In this document: positions 7,709 to 17,496 of the stretch, piece by piece
Layout of the letters: every line of letters starts with the position of its first letter
How positions within the stretch are numbered: position 1 is the stretch's first letter
NCBI GenBank assembly: GCA_959602645.1
Contig: CAUGTZ010000018.1
Coordinates: 1 to 54,272, forward strand
Origin: an uncultured Collinsella sp.
GTDB lineage: Bacteria; Actinomycetota; Coriobacteriia; Coriobacteriales; Coriobacteriaceae
Reading direction: 5' to 3'
DNA: 54,272 nt
Position numbers and translations under genes: made by a program
The notes under the pieces: model-generated
What the model was told of the DNA's origin: nothing
The model's input: only the letters and a program-made list of their open reading frames with translations
Databases searched by the model: none

Positions 7709-8470
7709 ATGAGCGGTTTTGCTATCAAGCGGAACGGGAGGCCAATGAACGCATCAACGATAAGGCTATCAAGGGTGTCAAAGCGCTACGGGAAACGGCG
7801 CGTTTTGCATGACGTTTCCTTCGAGGTGGATCAGTCTGAGCTTTGCGCCCTTGTTGGTGCAAACGGGGCGGGCAAAAGCACGCTTATTAAAATAGTGCTG
7901 GGCCTCTGTGAGCCATCGTCGGGGAGCGTGGAGCTCTTTGGAGGCAAGTCGAAAAAAGAGCTGAGCCTGATGCGGACGCGTGTCGGCTATGTGCCAGATT
8001 CTTGCGGAGCATACCAATCTCTCAGTGCGGCTGAGAATCTTCGGATCCGATGTGCGGAATGGGGGCTCGATGAGAAACGTGAGGTTCCTCGCGTCTTGGG
8101 CCTGGTCGGGCTGGACGTCGATGAGAAAAAGAGCGTGAGCAGTTTTTCTCTGGGAATGAAACGGCGACTGGATATAGCTACGGCTTTATTGGGCGACACC
8201 GACGTACTAATTTTCGATGAGCCGGCAAATGGATTGGATCCGTTGGGCATCGAGAGTATATGGGCCCTTATCGGTCGATTGAATCGGGAGCAGGGCAAAA
8301 CCATGCTTATCTCTAGCCACGACTTGGATGAGCTGGCATCGGTTGCAACAAGCTGCCTGTTTCTTCATGACGGTGAACTGCTAAAAAAGGAATCGATGGA
8401 CGTCATAAGGGATGAGGCGCCATCCCTAAAAGAGTATTACAGGCGCTTGATGAAGGCGGTCTCGCTATGA
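7709..8470 (+). CDS. ABC transporter ATP-binding protein, exporter type
   Basis: 253-residue ATPase of a BcrA/LanF-like ABC-2 exporter. Walker A GANGAGKST (50-58), a degenerate signature FSLGMKRR, Walker B VLIFDEPANGLDP and the H-loop SSHDLDE are all present. It forms an operon with two membrane proteins and overlaps the next gene by 4 nt (ATGA). Families of this kind expel or confer immunity to peptides such as bacteriocins, but no substrate gene is visible. The start has AAGGA upstream; an alternative ATG at codon 13 also follows a GGGAGG. Confidence 0.9.
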   Translation: MSGFAIKRNGRPMNASTIRLSRVSKRYGKRRVLHDVSFEVDQSELCALVGANGAGKSTLIKIVLGLCEPSSGSVELFGGKSKKELSLMRTRVGYVPDSCGAYQSLSAAENLRIRCAEWGLDEKREVPRVLGLVGLDVDEKKSVSSFSLGMKRRLDIATALLGDTDVLIFDEPANGLDPLGIESIWALIGRLNREQGKTMLISSHDLDELASVATSCLFLHDGELLKKESMDVIRDEAPSLKEYYRRLMKAVSL

Positions 8471-9291
8471 AGCGGGCGATCCATCCCATAAAGGCAGATA
8501 TGATGCGTTTGCACAGGATATTTCCGGCGAAGTTTGGTCTTGCGCTTATGCTGGCGTTCGGCCTTCTCTTCGGCATCTTTCTAAAAAACGGAACAACGTT
8601 GCTCGCCTTTGGCTATGGCGTTTGTGGGGAGGATATTGGTTTCCTCTGGAATGCAATCGATCCTTCTGCGCCTGATGAGTCCCTTGCGCGCAGCGCTTTT
8701 GCCGGTACATCCCTGTTCGTTCCACTCATCGTTTGTTTGGTGCTTTTACAGGAGCATGGCTATAAAGAGGGGCACCGAATTTCTTCGGCAAGAGGTCTCA
8801 ACCGCTTTTATGGGGCTCTAGCCCATGCATTTTCGTCTGCTTTAATAATTGGCGCAGCGTATAGCGCGCTTTGCCTTCTTCTTTTTGCAATAGCCATAAT
8901 ACGTGGAGGGCATAACTACTCGCACAACATACTAACTGTATTTTTGCCTGCAATGATAGTCAACGCCGTATTGGTGATATCGGTTGCGCTGGAGACGGTG
9001 ACCATCTATCGGATAACGGGCAGCGCTGTATTGAGCGGGGCCGTGGTGATAGTTGGATTTGTCATGAGCTTGACGCTCTACGGAGCCTTCCTTCAGGCAC
9101 CTATACCATCCTTGCGATGGATCTTCTTCCTTCCGGGGCCGTACCTTGGAGTCGGATGTGCCCTTGGGTATAGCGATATGGGGCAGCTGACGCTTCTGGG
9201 ATATGGCGTGGCAGCCAGCTGTCTATCGGTATTGATTTACGCTCTCTTGACCTGTCGTGTCGGAGGTGTGCTCAATGGCTCGTCAGATTAA
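8467..9291 (+). CDS. ABC-2 type exporter permease subunit
   Basis: 274-residue integral membrane protein with about six hydrophobic segments (first at roughly residues 20-42). It is translationally coupled to the ATPase by an ATGA overlap. The layout ATPase-permease-permease is typical of lantibiotic-immunity and antimicrobial-peptide exporters. There are no strong sequence motifs; the assignment rests on topology and operon context. Confidence 0.75.
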   Translation: MKRAIHPIKADMMRLHRIFPAKFGLALMLAFGLLFGIFLKNGTTLLAFGYGVCGEDIGFLWNAIDPSAPDESLARSAFAGTSLFVPLIVCLVLLQEHGYKEGHRISSARGLNRFYGALAHAFSSALIIGAAYSALCLLLFAIAIIRGGHNYSHNILTVFLPAMIVNAVLVISVALETVTIYRITGSAVLSGAVVIVGFVMSLTLYGAFLQAPIPSLRWIFFLPGPYLGVGCALGYSDMGQLTLLGYGVAASCLSVLIYALLTCRVGGVLNGSSD

Positions 9292-10093
9292 AAGGTTCCT
9301 CCATTCAGAATTGAAGCACGTGAGCAAATGGGCGTACGCCTTAATCCTGGTAATTTATGCGTGCATGGTGGTATTGCAGCTTAATTCTTTCCCGATGTGG
9401 CTCTGTGGCCTCCGTGAGAACAGTTTCTTGGGCTTTTTCCCAGACCCGACGCTTCGGCTATCGGCGGAGGATGCCCTTCTATTTGGTAATGCAGAGGTTT
9501 TTCGCGGTCTGCTGTTCAACGTAGCCCCGTTGGCTCATGCATTGTTCTTTCCGTTCATTGCTGCTTGTATTGTGCCGCGCTTTGTCAGTTCGGGCTTTGT
9601 CGAGGAACCGTGGGGGCTGTCGGAGGCCCGGGGAGGGAAGCGTGTGTGCGCTATCGTTGCGCGAGCGATGCTGTCTTCTTTCGCCCTTTTGGGCGCGTTT
9701 ATCCTGACGAGTGTCGTTTTGTACTGCCTTAATTGCACGATCGTTTTGGATGCTCAGCAGTATTTCAACCTGCATGTATTTTGCTATCGACTTGTTCTTG
9801 CTGCCGCCGCCTGCCTTGCATACGTGGTTTCTTGCGTAATCGTTGTTTCCTATTTTGGGTCCGGCTTCGGTCCGATTGGCATGCTGTTGCTTGTCAACGT
9901 TGTAGCGATCTACATACAGATCGGGGCCAATTCCATGCTTCCGCTTCCAGCCTCGATGCTCATGTGGATTTGCGGCGTGACCCCGTTGGGGGACGGTCAA
10001 TGCGTTTCGATTTTAATTGACTGCCTCATAAACGTAGCAAGCGTTTTTATCATTTGCTTTACTGTCGACCGATTGCGGTCGAGATTTCTCTGA
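9275..10093 (+). CDS. ABC-2 type exporter permease subunit, second
   Basis: 272-residue membrane protein with six or so hydrophobic segments, the likely partner of the preceding permease. I chose the ATG at 9275, 8 nt after GGAGG, over the in-frame GTG at 9257. It overlaps the previous gene by 17 nt, so expression is coupled. The substrate is unknown; see the ATPase entry. Confidence 0.75.
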   Translation: MARQIKRFLHSELKHVSKWAYALILVIYACMVVLQLNSFPMWLCGLRENSFLGFFPDPTLRLSAEDALLFGNAEVFRGLLFNVAPLAHALFFPFIAACIVPRFVSSGFVEEPWGLSEARGGKRVCAIVARAMLSSFALLGAFILTSVVLYCLNCTIVLDAQQYFNLHVFCYRLVLAAAACLAYVVSCVIVVSYFGSGFGPIGMLLLVNVVAIYIQIGANSMLPLPASMLMWICGVTPLGDGQCVSILIDCLINVASVFIICFTVDRLRSRFL

Positions 10094-10133
10094 TTGTTTG
10101 TGAGGGATAATCATACCGAGCATATCAAATACA

Positions 10134-10167
10134 GGGGGGCGGGCACCGTAGCTGGTGTCCGCCCCCC
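10134..10167. terminator. Strong GC hairpin between convergent genes
   Basis: Arms GGGGGGCGGGCACC (10134-10147) and GGTGTCCGCCCCCC (10154-10167) pair with one G-U. It lies between the ABC exporter (plus) and the amidotransferase-like gene (minus) and probably ends both transcripts, although there is no T-run. Confidence 0.6.
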
Positions 10168-10202
10168 CGGCTTAGGAGGCTTTAACCTGAGTGGTTCGCG
10201 AG

Positions 10203-11012
10203 CTAGCGGGCCTGCTTTACCTTTGCCGCCGCCTCGACAAACGACTTCCACAGGTTAAAGTCGGTCTCGAGCGTCTTCCACGTGTACTCAGGGTGCCATT
10301 GCACGCCCAAGCAGAATGGCTGGCCTTCGACCTCGATGCACTCGGGAACGCCGTCGGTTGCCTTGGCGACCAAACGCGTGCTCTTACCCAGATGATCGAC
10401 GCAGCAGTGGTGTGCGGAGTTGGTCTGGATCAGCCTGTGCCCGCCAACCGCGCGCTCCAACAGCGAGCCCGGCACGACCTCGACGGGATGCACGGGGTCG
10501 TTGAGCACGTGGGTATGGCGCCACTGCGTGCGGCCCTCGCGAGCGCCCAGGCTCGGCACGTCCATGCACAGGGTGCCGCCAGTGGCGACATTGAGCAACT
10601 GCGTGCCGCGGCAGGTGGTAAAGAGCGGCTTTTTGGCGCGGAGTACCTCGCCGACCAGCTTAAACTCAAAGCTATCGCGGATCTCGCAGCAGAGGGTGGG
10701 GTCGTAGGGTCGATCATCGCCCCAACGTTTGGGGTTGACATCGGGGCCGCCGGGAATGGCGATGCCGTCGGCGATATCGACGTAATGACGGATGACCTCA
10801 ATGTCCTCGGTGATGGACATCTGCAGCGGCAGGCCGCCGGCGGCAAGGATGGCATCGACAAAGACACTTGCGATTTCCTCGTTGGGGGAGAGCGTTTCGC
10901 TTAAAAACGGCTTCGCCTCTTCCCAGCGCGGCGCCACCAGGATGAGCGGACGGTCGGCGGGGTCGACGTTGACGTGCGGGGTGTATGACGATGAAGTGCG
11001 AGTTCCGATCAT
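10203..11012 (-). CDS. Gamma-glutamyl-GABA hydrolase-like class I amidotransferase (peptidase C26)
   Basis: 269-residue cytosolic hydrolase of the PuuD/peptidase C26 group, which cleaves gamma-glutamyl amides. The nucleophile C134 lies in TTCRGTQLLN and the catalytic His/Glu in GVQWHPE (H240, E242). PGGPDVNP (87-94) is the typical oxyanion loop. The start at 11012 is set by the family N-terminus; the ribosome site is weak. It lies downstream of and on the same strand as the amino-acid importer, so a role in glutamyl-compound use is plausible but not proven. Confidence 0.85.
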   Translation of the reverse strand: MIGTRTSSSYTPHVNVDPADRPLILVAPRWEEAKPFLSETLSPNEEIASVFVDAILAAGGLPLQMSITEDIEVIRHYVDIADGIAIPGGPDVNPKRWGDDRPYDPTLCCEIRDSFEFKLVGEVLRAKKPLFTTCRGTQLLNVATGGTLCMDVPSLGAREGRTQWRHTHVLNDPVHPVEVVPGSLLERAVGGHRLIQTNSAHHCCVDHLGKSTRLVAKATDGVPECIEVEGQPFCLGVQWHPEYTWKTLETDFNLWKSFVEAAAKVKQAR

Positions 11013-11064
11013 AGGTGTTGCTTTCGAGTTTGGATGGTCATGGCGAGCGGATATGGCAATTGGG

Positions 11065-11829
<765 letters not shown>

Positions 11830-11865
11830 GGTGCTCGGCTCCTTATGACTCGAAATGGTAAAGCG

Positions 11866-12699
11866 TTAGCGAATGATGGTCGCGCCGGTCTTGTGCGAAA
11901 CGTAGACAGCGGCCTTGTTGATCGCGACGTTGATGAGGATATAGATGACCGCGATAACCAGGTAGACCGACACGAGGGCGTCGTAGTTGGTAATGAGCAC
12001 GCGGGCGTTTTGCATAAGGTCGGGGTAGCTCACCACGTAGGCGACGGTGGTGTCTTTGACGACGACCACAAGCTGCGAAATCAACGACGGAATGATAAAC
12101 CGAATGGCCTGCGGCAGCACGATTTTAAAAGTGATTTTAGCCTTGGAGAGACCGAGTGCCTGGGCGGCCTCGACCTGGCCGCGCGGCACGGCATTGACGC
12201 CGGCGCGGAAGATCTCGGCGAGTACGCCGGCCGCGGCGAGCGCGACGGGAAGCGTGAGCATCCAAAACGACGGCAGTGAAATCTTGTACTTAGGCAGCAC
12301 CAAAAAGAAGAAGTAGATGAACAGCAGGCTCGGCACGCCACGGAAGAAATCGGTGAGCACGCGGCAGACCAGCTGCAGCGGCTTGATGTCGCTGGTACGG
12401 CCGAGCATGAGGGCTAAGCCCAGTACCAGCGCGATGGCGCCGGCGGTGAGCGCGACCTTTACCGTGCCCTCAAAACCGGCAAGCAGGAACTTCCAGGTGG
12501 TGAGGTGCGTAAAGAAGTACCAGTAATGGACCGAAAGCTGGCCGGTCACATAAAAGCGCTGCAGTACCAGAGCGATGAGCGCGGCCACGGCAACAAGTGA
12601 GATGGCGGTGCCGACGCGAATCTTGGCGCGCATCTTGGGGCCGGGAGCCTCGTAGAGCGCATCGCGCATGGTGAGCGCGGAGGTGGAGTGCTTGCTCAT
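11866..12699 (-). CDS. Polar amino-acid ABC importer permease, second subunit
   Basis: 277-residue HisM/GlnP-type inner-membrane permease. A basic cytoplasmic N-terminus of about 30 residues is followed by a long hydrophobic helix and a core with the EAA-type loop (VEAAQALGLSKAKITFKIVL). The gene overlaps the end of the first permease by 4 nt. Together the two permeases form the heterodimeric channel. Confidence 0.93.
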   Translation of the reverse strand: MSKHSTSALTMRDALYEAPGPKMRAKIRVGTAISLVAVAALIALVLQRFYVTGQLSVHYWYFFTHLTTWKFLLAGFEGTVKVALTAGAIALVLGLALMLGRTSDIKPLQLVCRVLTDFFRGVPSLLFIYFFFLVLPKYKISLPSFWMLTLPVALAAAGVLAEIFRAGVNAVPRGQVEAAQALGLSKAKITFKIVLPQAIRFIIPSLISQLVVVVKDTTVAYVVSYPDLMQNARVLITNYDALVSVYLVIAVIYILINVAINKAAVYVSHKTGATIIR

Positions 12700-13355
12700 C
12701 GGAGGATCCTCACCTTCTTATCGATATAGTTGCCAATGTGGCTCACCACAAAGGCCGTGCCCAGGTAGCCGAGCGCCGAGATAAAGAACGCGGCGACGCC
12801 GCCGAGCGAGCGCGTGTTGATGTAGCTCACCACGCCGGTGAGCTCCTGCGGTTTAAGCGGCACCTGACTGCCGAGCGCGGTGGTGAGCATGACGGCGATA
12901 AAGAGGTTGGTCATGGGCAGCACGCTCGAGCGCAGCGCCTGCGGAATCACGATCTTGGCGAGGATACGGCTGAAGCTCATGCCCAGCGAGCGGGCGGCTT
13001 CCACCTGGCCGACACCGACGGTGTTGATGCCGCTCATAAAGTTCTCGGAGCCAAAGGCAGAACCCAAGAGCACTGTGGCGACGATGACGCAGGTGCGGTA
13101 GGGCAGGACGACCTTGAGCGGCGGCAGCGCGTAGACGACGATAATGAGCAGCGCGATGCCGGGGATGTTACGGAAGACCTGGACATACAGGTCGCCAAAG
13201 ACGCGCAGCGGCTTGAGCGGCGACACGCGCATCACGGTGACGGCGACGGCCAGCACCATGGCGATGGCAAACGACTCAAGCGTCATGCCCCAGGTTGCTA
13301 GCAGCGCGTCAATGTAGTTCTGGCCATAGAGCGACCAGAGCTCGGAGAGACTCAT
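12696..13355 (-). CDS. Polar amino-acid ABC importer permease, first subunit
   Basis: 219-residue membrane permease of the HisM/GlnP family with about five transmembrane helices and the EAA loop (VEAARSLGMSFSRILAKIVI). The ribosome site is GGGAGG. It is separated from the binding-protein gene by a hairpin with a T-rich tail, which would reduce read-through into the membrane and ATPase genes. Confidence 0.94.
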   Translation of the reverse strand: MSLSELWSLYGQNYIDALLATWGMTLESFAIAMVLAVAVTVMRVSPLKPLRVFGDLYVQVFRNIPGIALLIIVVYALPPLKVVLPYRTCVIVATVLLGSAFGSENFMSGINTVGVGQVEAARSLGMSFSRILAKIVIPQALRSSVLPMTNLFIAVMLTTALGSQVPLKPQELTGVVSYINTRSLGGVAAFFISALGYLGTAFVVSHIGNYIDKKVRILR

Positions 13356-13370
13356 GCGGACCTCCCGCCG

Positions 13371-13406
13371 ATAAGGAAAGGGGGCTCCCGTGTGTACGGA
13401 AGCCCC
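13371..13406 (-). terminator. Attenuating hairpin after the binding-protein gene
   Basis: On the minus strand GGGGCTTCCGT and ACGGGAGCCCC form an 11-bp stem (one mismatch), followed by CCTTTCCTTAT. It lies inside the importer operon between the binding protein and the first permease. Such hairpins commonly give an excess of binding protein over membrane subunits. Confidence 0.7.
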
Positions 13407-13494
13407 GACAACTCAGTGAGGAAACAGTTTAGTGCAATAAAGCGCATCATGCGTTTCCATATGGTTTCGTAGCGGCCGTTACTAGGCGTATTGC

Positions 13495-14490
13495 CTAGGC
13501 GCCGATCTCGGGTAGCTCGGGAACATTGGTGTCGCCCGTACGGTCGCCAATGCAGATCTGCCACAGTTCGGTCCAGGTGCCATCGTCCTCGATCTTCTTA
13601 AGGAAGTCGTTGACAAAGGCGACGCCGTCGGAATCGAGCGGCAGGCCGATGCCGTAGGGCTCCTTGCTGCCGAAGGGCTTACCGGCAATCTTGTACTTAC
13701 CGGGCTCGCGGACCAGGGCGCTCTGCTGCATGTTGTTGTCGATGACGTAGGCATCGACGCGGCCCTGCTGGAGTGCCTGACGTGCCTCCTCGTCGGTCTT
13801 GAACTCCTGCTGGCTGGCCTTGGGGGCAAACTCCTCCAGGATGGCGGGGCCGTTGGAGCCGGACTGGACGGCGACGTTCTTGTCGGCCAGGTCGTCGACG
13901 CTCTTGATGTCCTCGTTATCGGCGAGCACCAGGATAGCCTGCTGGGTGTAATAGTAGGGACCGGCAAAGGAGACAAGCTTCTTGCGCTCGTCGGTGATGG
14001 TGTAGGTGGCAAAGACGGCGTCGACCTGGCCGTTCTGTAGGACGGACTCGCGCGTGTCCGAGGTCACCTGGGTGATCTCGATCTTGTTCTCGCCCAGAAT
14101 GTAGTTGGACAGGAGCTGCGCGATGCCGGCATCGAAGCCACGGGTCTGACCGTCCTTCTCGTTGAGGAGGGAGAAGAGCGTGGAGGTCTGGACGCCACCG
14201 ATCGTAAAGACGCCGGCATCCTTGACGGCCGTAGCCCAGGTGCTGGCGGCGATGGCGTCGTCATCGGCCTTGGGGCCGTCGTTGACGAGCTTGTCGAATG
14301 CCTTGGCGTCGAGTGTGGTGGAAGCCTCGGTATCATTGGAGCTCTTGGAAGAGCCGGCGGCGGAACCCTTGTCGGCCTCGGCGCTGGTGTCGGAGCAGCC
14401 GGCAAGACCAAGGCCGGCGACGGTTGCGAAGGTGGCGGCAACGAAGCCGCGGCGGTCGAGAACGACCTGCTGGGAGAGGTTCTTGCTCAT
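13495..14490 (-). CDS. Amino-acid ABC importer substrate-binding lipoprotein
   Basis: 331-residue extracytoplasmic solute-binding protein of the family-3 (glutamate/glutamine-type) fold. The N-terminus combines a twin-Arg-like segment (DRRGFVA, 12-18) with a lipobox LAGC (acylated C32), so a Tat-exported lipoprotein is possible. A Ser/Thr/Asp-rich linker runs to about residue 70, then two Rossmann-like lobes (typical NGQVDAVFATYT and EARQALQQGRVDAYV segments). It is the first gene of the importer operon. Confidence 0.94.
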   Translation of the reverse strand: MSKNLSQQVVLDRRGFVAATFATVAGLGLAGCSDTSAEADKGSAAGSSKSSNDTEASTTLDAKAFDKLVNDGPKADDDAIAASTWATAVKDAGVFTIGGVQTSTLFSLLNEKDGQTRGFDAGIAQLLSNYILGENKIEITQVTSDTRESVLQNGQVDAVFATYTITDERKKLVSFAGPYYYTQQAILVLADNEDIKSVDDLADKNVAVQSGSNGPAILEEFAPKASQQEFKTDEEARQALQQGRVDAYVIDNNMQQSALVREPGKYKIAGKPFGSKEPYGIGLPLDSDGVAFVNDFLKKIEDDGTWTELWQICIGDRTGDTNVPELPEIGA

Positions 14491-14533
14491 GGTAGAACAC
14501 CTTTCTCAATAAAATCCCTAGCGGTTGAGTAGA

Positions 14534-14563
14534 GTTATACCCTATCCCGCTCAAATGGGTCAA
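14534..14563 (-). promoter_or_regulatory. Promoter of the amino-acid importer operon
   Basis: On the minus strand TTGACC (14563-14558) and TATAAC (14539-14534) are spaced by 18 nt, 44 nt before the binding-protein start. This is a good match to the housekeeping consensus. Confidence 0.6.
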
Positions 14564-14605
14564 CACGAAATAACTCAGAAACATACTTACCTTATGGGTT
14601 ATTCT

Positions 14606-14641
14606 ACCTACCATAAAGGGACAGGCACCTTTGTGGTGGTT
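14606..14641. repeat. GGGACAGG palindromic repeat, short form, copy 2
   Basis: AAAGGGACAGGCACCTTTGT with an intact right arm (CCTTTGTGGTGGTT) and a degraded left arm (ACCTACCATAAAGG). Its near-perfect sister is at 40157-40193. It lies upstream of the importer promoter. Confidence 0.8.
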
Positions 14642-14674
14642 CTTGCAGATGTGGTGGCCTGTCTCGCTGCTTTG

Positions 14675-14890
14675 TCTCAATCTGTAACAGGTAGACGAGG
14701 AAATGGGTTCTAACTGTTACAGATTGAGATTTTCTCTTCAGGGGAATTCGAATGTCTCGATCTGTAACAGTTAGACGGCCAAAAGGTCTCTATCTGTTAC
14801 AGATTGAGACAAAGGTCAGGGGCAAAGACGGTTTGTCTAGATCTGTAACAGTTAGACGGGAATTCGGGCCATAGATGTTACAGATTGAGA
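14675..14890. repeat. Array of three palindromes at 80-bp period
   Basis: Three units start at 14675, 14755 and 14835. Each has a left arm TCTC(A/G)ATCTGTAACAG (TCTAGATCTGTAACAG in unit 3) and a right arm (C)TGTTACAGATTGAGA, with a 20-25 nt loop that begins (G/T)TAGACG and otherwise differs. The array fills the space between the dxs terminator and the importer promoter. No ORF covers it. It could be a multi-site operator or a repeat cluster. Confidence 0.9.
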
Positions 14891-14910
14891 TAATCGCGCC
14901 GCGAAAATAA

Positions 14911-14946
14911 AAACCTCCGCAGGGGTGCTTCCCTTGCGGAGGTTTT
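14911..14946 (-). terminator. Rho-independent terminator of dxs
   Basis: On the minus strand AACCTCCGCAAGGG and CCCTGCGGAGGTT form a GC-rich stem followed by TTTTATTTT, directly after the dxs stop. The A/T symmetry allows it to work in both directions. Confidence 0.9.
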
Positions 14947-16728
14947 TTACTCGTTAAGTAGCCTTACGGCTTCGGCGGCCATGTTCTCGGCCGTCATGCC
15001 GTTCTGAGCGAGCAGCTCGTTGGGGTCGTAGCGGTCGGGGAAGCCCTTGGCGATGCCGAAGGTGCGTGTGCGCAACGGCGTGCATGCCAGATAACATGCC
15101 ACGCGCTCGCCCCAGCCGCCGTCCAAGATACCGTCCTCGAGGGTGACGACAACGCGATGCTCGGCGGCAAGGCTGTCGAGGAACTCGCGGTCGAGCTCGG
15201 TTGCAAAGCGCGGGTTGACGAGCGTGGCCTCGATGCCGTACTCGGCAGTCAGACGGTTTGCCACGCGCTCGCCCAGCTCAAAGAAATCGCCAAGCGCGAG
15301 CACGGCAACGTCGCGGCCCTGGCGCACGACATTGTAGCGCGCGACGCCGTAATCGTCGCCCTCGGCAGGCGCCAAGTCGGGGCGGCTTACCAGGCCAATG
15401 CCCGGCACACGGATCGCTACGGGATGCTCGCGGTGGTCGAGCGACCAGCTCAGCATGGACAGATATTCCTCCATGCAGGCAGGTGCAAGGTAGTGCATGT
15501 TGGGAAGTCCGCCCAGCATGGAAATATCAAAGAACGAGAGGTGCGTCTCGGACGTGGTGCCAAAGATCGACGCGCCAAATACCAGGATGGTTGCGGGGGC
15601 GTCGTTGAGGCACAGGTCGTGCCACAGCTCGTCGTAGGCGCGCTGCAAAAACGTGCCGTACACACCAAAGACTGGCTTGGCGCCCGAGCGCGCAAGCGCG
15701 GTGGCAAAGGTCACGGCGTGTTCCTCGGCAATGCCCACGTCGACAAAGTGCTTGCCTGCCGCGGCGCGAAGCTCGGGTGTAAAGCCCATGATGTAGGGCG
15801 TGGCAGCCGTGATGCCCACAACCTGCGGATCGCGCTCGATGGCGGCGCTGAGCGCCTCGCCCGTAATGTCGGCATAGGTGCGCGGCGCAGGCTCGCTCGG
15901 ATGGCCCGGGCAGAGCTTGCGCCCAGTCGCCATGTCAAACGGACCCACATGATGCCAGCGCTCGGGGTCGCTCTGGGCTGGCTCAAAGCCCTTGCCCTTT
16001 GCGGTGGAGACGTGCAGCACGATGGGATGATCGATATCGCGCAGCTCCTGCAGCGTGTCGACCAGGGCCAACACATCGTTGCCGGTGTCCAGATAGCGGT
16101 AGTCGAGCCCCATCGCGCGGAAAACGTTGCGCTCACAGGTGCCGTTGCTGGCGCGCAGCTCGGCCAGATTGCGATACAGGCCACCGTGGTTTTCGGCGAT
16201 GGACTGGTCGTTATCGTTGACGATGATGATCAAGTTGCTGTCGAGTTCGGCGGCATTGTCGAGGCCCTCAAACGCCAAGCCGCCCGAAAGCGAGCCGTCG
16301 CCAATGATGGTAATGACGTTGTACGTATCGCCCGCCAGGTCACGAGCGTGTGCCAGGCCGCAGCCCAGGCTCACCGACGTGGAGGTATGGCCCATGGCAA
16401 ACAAGTCGTGCTCGGACTCGTCGGGATTGGCAAAGCCAGAAGCCTCACCATAACGCTCCGGATCGATATAAGTGTACGCGCGCCCAGTCAGCGCCTTGTG
16501 GGCGTAGGTCTGGTGCGAAACATCAAAGACAATCTTGTCGATGGGGGAGTTAAACACGCGATGAAGCGCAACCGTGAGCTCAACGACGCCCAGGTTGGGG
16601 GCAACGTGCCCGCCGACGGCGGCGGAGCTTTCGAGGATGGCGTGGCGAATCTCGTCGCAGAGCTGCGGGAGCTCGGCGCGATTAAGAGCCTTGACGTCCT
16701 CGGGCGTTGTCGTTTGCGTAAGCAGCAT
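14947..16728 (-). CDS. dxs: 1-deoxy-D-xylulose-5-phosphate synthase (short form)
   Basis: Thiamine-diphosphate transketolase-fold enzyme that condenses pyruvate with glyceraldehyde 3-phosphate, first step of the MEP isoprenoid pathway and source of thiamine and pyridoxal precursors. 593 residues against the usual 620-640. H41 (GGHVAPNLG), the ThDP-binding GDGSLSGG (143-150) with NDND (171-174), MGHTSTS (112-118) and a C-terminal transketolase domain are visible. The shorter length matches a variant DXS group seen in gut bacteria; whether another dxs exists cannot be seen here. It is monocistronic. Confidence 0.85.
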   Translation of the reverse strand: MLLTQTTTPEDVKALNRAELPQLCDEIRHAILESSAAVGGHVAPNLGVVELTVALHRVFNSPIDKIVFDVSHQTYAHKALTGRAYTYIDPERYGEASGFANPDESEHDLFAMGHTSTSVSLGCGLAHARDLAGDTYNVITIIGDGSLSGGLAFEGLDNAAELDSNLIIIVNDNDQSIAENHGGLYRNLAELRASNGTCERNVFRAMGLDYRYLDTGNDVLALVDTLQELRDIDHPIVLHVSTAKGKGFEPAQSDPERWHHVGPFDMATGRKLCPGHPSEPAPRTYADITGEALSAAIERDPQVVGITAATPYIMGFTPELRAAAGKHFVDVGIAEEHAVTFATALARSGAKPVFGVYGTFLQRAYDELWHDLCLNDAPATILVFGASIFGTTSETHLSFFDISMLGGLPNMHYLAPACMEEYLSMLSWSLDHREHPVAIRVPGIGLVSRPDLAPAEGDDYGVARYNVVRQGRDVAVLALGDFFELGERVANRLTAEYGIEATLVNPRFATELDREFLDSLAAEHRVVVTLEDGILDGGWGERVACYLACTPLRTRTFGIAKGFPDRYDPNELLAQNGMTAENMAAEAVRLLNE

Positions 16729-16840
16729 CGTTGTGGGTTACTCCATGCGAATCGAGCGCCGGCGCTCCCTCGGCCGGCACAATTGCACAAGACAGTCTCG
16801 CACATTTTGGCGTTTGATATGTGACGGCGGCGCGGTAATT

Positions 16841-16867
16841 CGCCAACTGGCGGGGCAAAACGTTTTG
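16841..16867. promoter_or_regulatory. Two short palindromes in the dxs / HD-gene divergent region
   Basis: CGCCA-AC-TGGCG (16841-16852) and CAAAACGTTTTG (16856-16867) lie side by side between divergent genes. Each is perfectly symmetrical. They could be operators; nothing else supports this. The rest of the 228-nt gap shows no gene. Confidence 0.3.
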
Positions 16868-16956
16868 TCCGATGCCATACTAGTAAATTCGATGATGATT
16901 TTATTCATTGCGTGCAGGCTGCGACTTGTCGCCGGGAGTCGCTGGAAGGAGACAGC

Positions 16957-17493
16957 ATGTCCGATGTCGCTCGTGCCGAGAAAATCGCGTGCGAAGTAGA
17001 CCATGCTGCCCGTCAACTGGCACAGGCGGGCCGTCTGGACCTGACGCGCGAGTTTATCCAGCATGGCGACGTGACGGTGTATACGCATGTGACCTCGGTG
17101 GCGCGGGCAAGTCTGTCCTTTGCCGAGTGCTTGGGCCGTGCTGGCATTTCGGTCGACCGTGCCTCGCTGTTGCGCGGGGCCCTGCTGCACGATTACTTTC
17201 TCTATGATTGGCACGACCCCGATCCGAGCCATCGACTGCACGGATTTCGGCATCCATTTTTTGCCCTGGCGCGTGCCGAGGAAGATTTTGAGCTGACGCC
17301 GCGCGAGCGGAATATCATCGTGCGCCATATGTTTCCGCTGGTACCGGTTCCACCGACGTGTCGCGAGGCATGGATTGTGTGCCTGGCCGATAAATGGTGC
17401 GCTCTGTGCGAGACGGTCGCCGGCCGTCTGCGGCGCAAGGACGAGGCTGACGATGGCGTGAACAGCGAATCGAGCGAAAAGAGGAGAGGGTAG
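16957..17493 (+). CDS. HD-domain protein, putative phosphohydrolase
   Basis: 178-residue cytosolic protein with an HD-type metal-dependent phosphohydrolase domain. Candidate ligands are H44 (THVTSVARAS), H78-D79 (LLHDYFLYDWH) and H99 in FRHP. The start at 16957 follows GGAAGGAG; the open frame begins 15 codons earlier without a ribosome site. It is followed 3 nt later by the CmpB-like membrane gene, so the two are co-translated. The substrate is unknown. Confidence 0.8.
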   Translation: MSDVARAEKIACEVDHAARQLAQAGRLDLTREFIQHGDVTVYTHVTSVARASLSFAECLGRAGISVDRASLLRGALLHDYFLYDWHDPDPSHRLHGFRHPFFALARAEEDFELTPRERNIIVRHMFPLVPVPPTCREAWIVCLADKWCALCETVAGRLRRKDEADDGVNSESSEKRRG

Positions 17494-17496
17494 ACG

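Noticed and set aside
14675..14890. CRISPR-like array
   Set aside because: Regular spacing and repeated arms look CRISPR-like, but each unit is an inverted pair, loops start with the same bases, there are only three units, and no cas gene is present.
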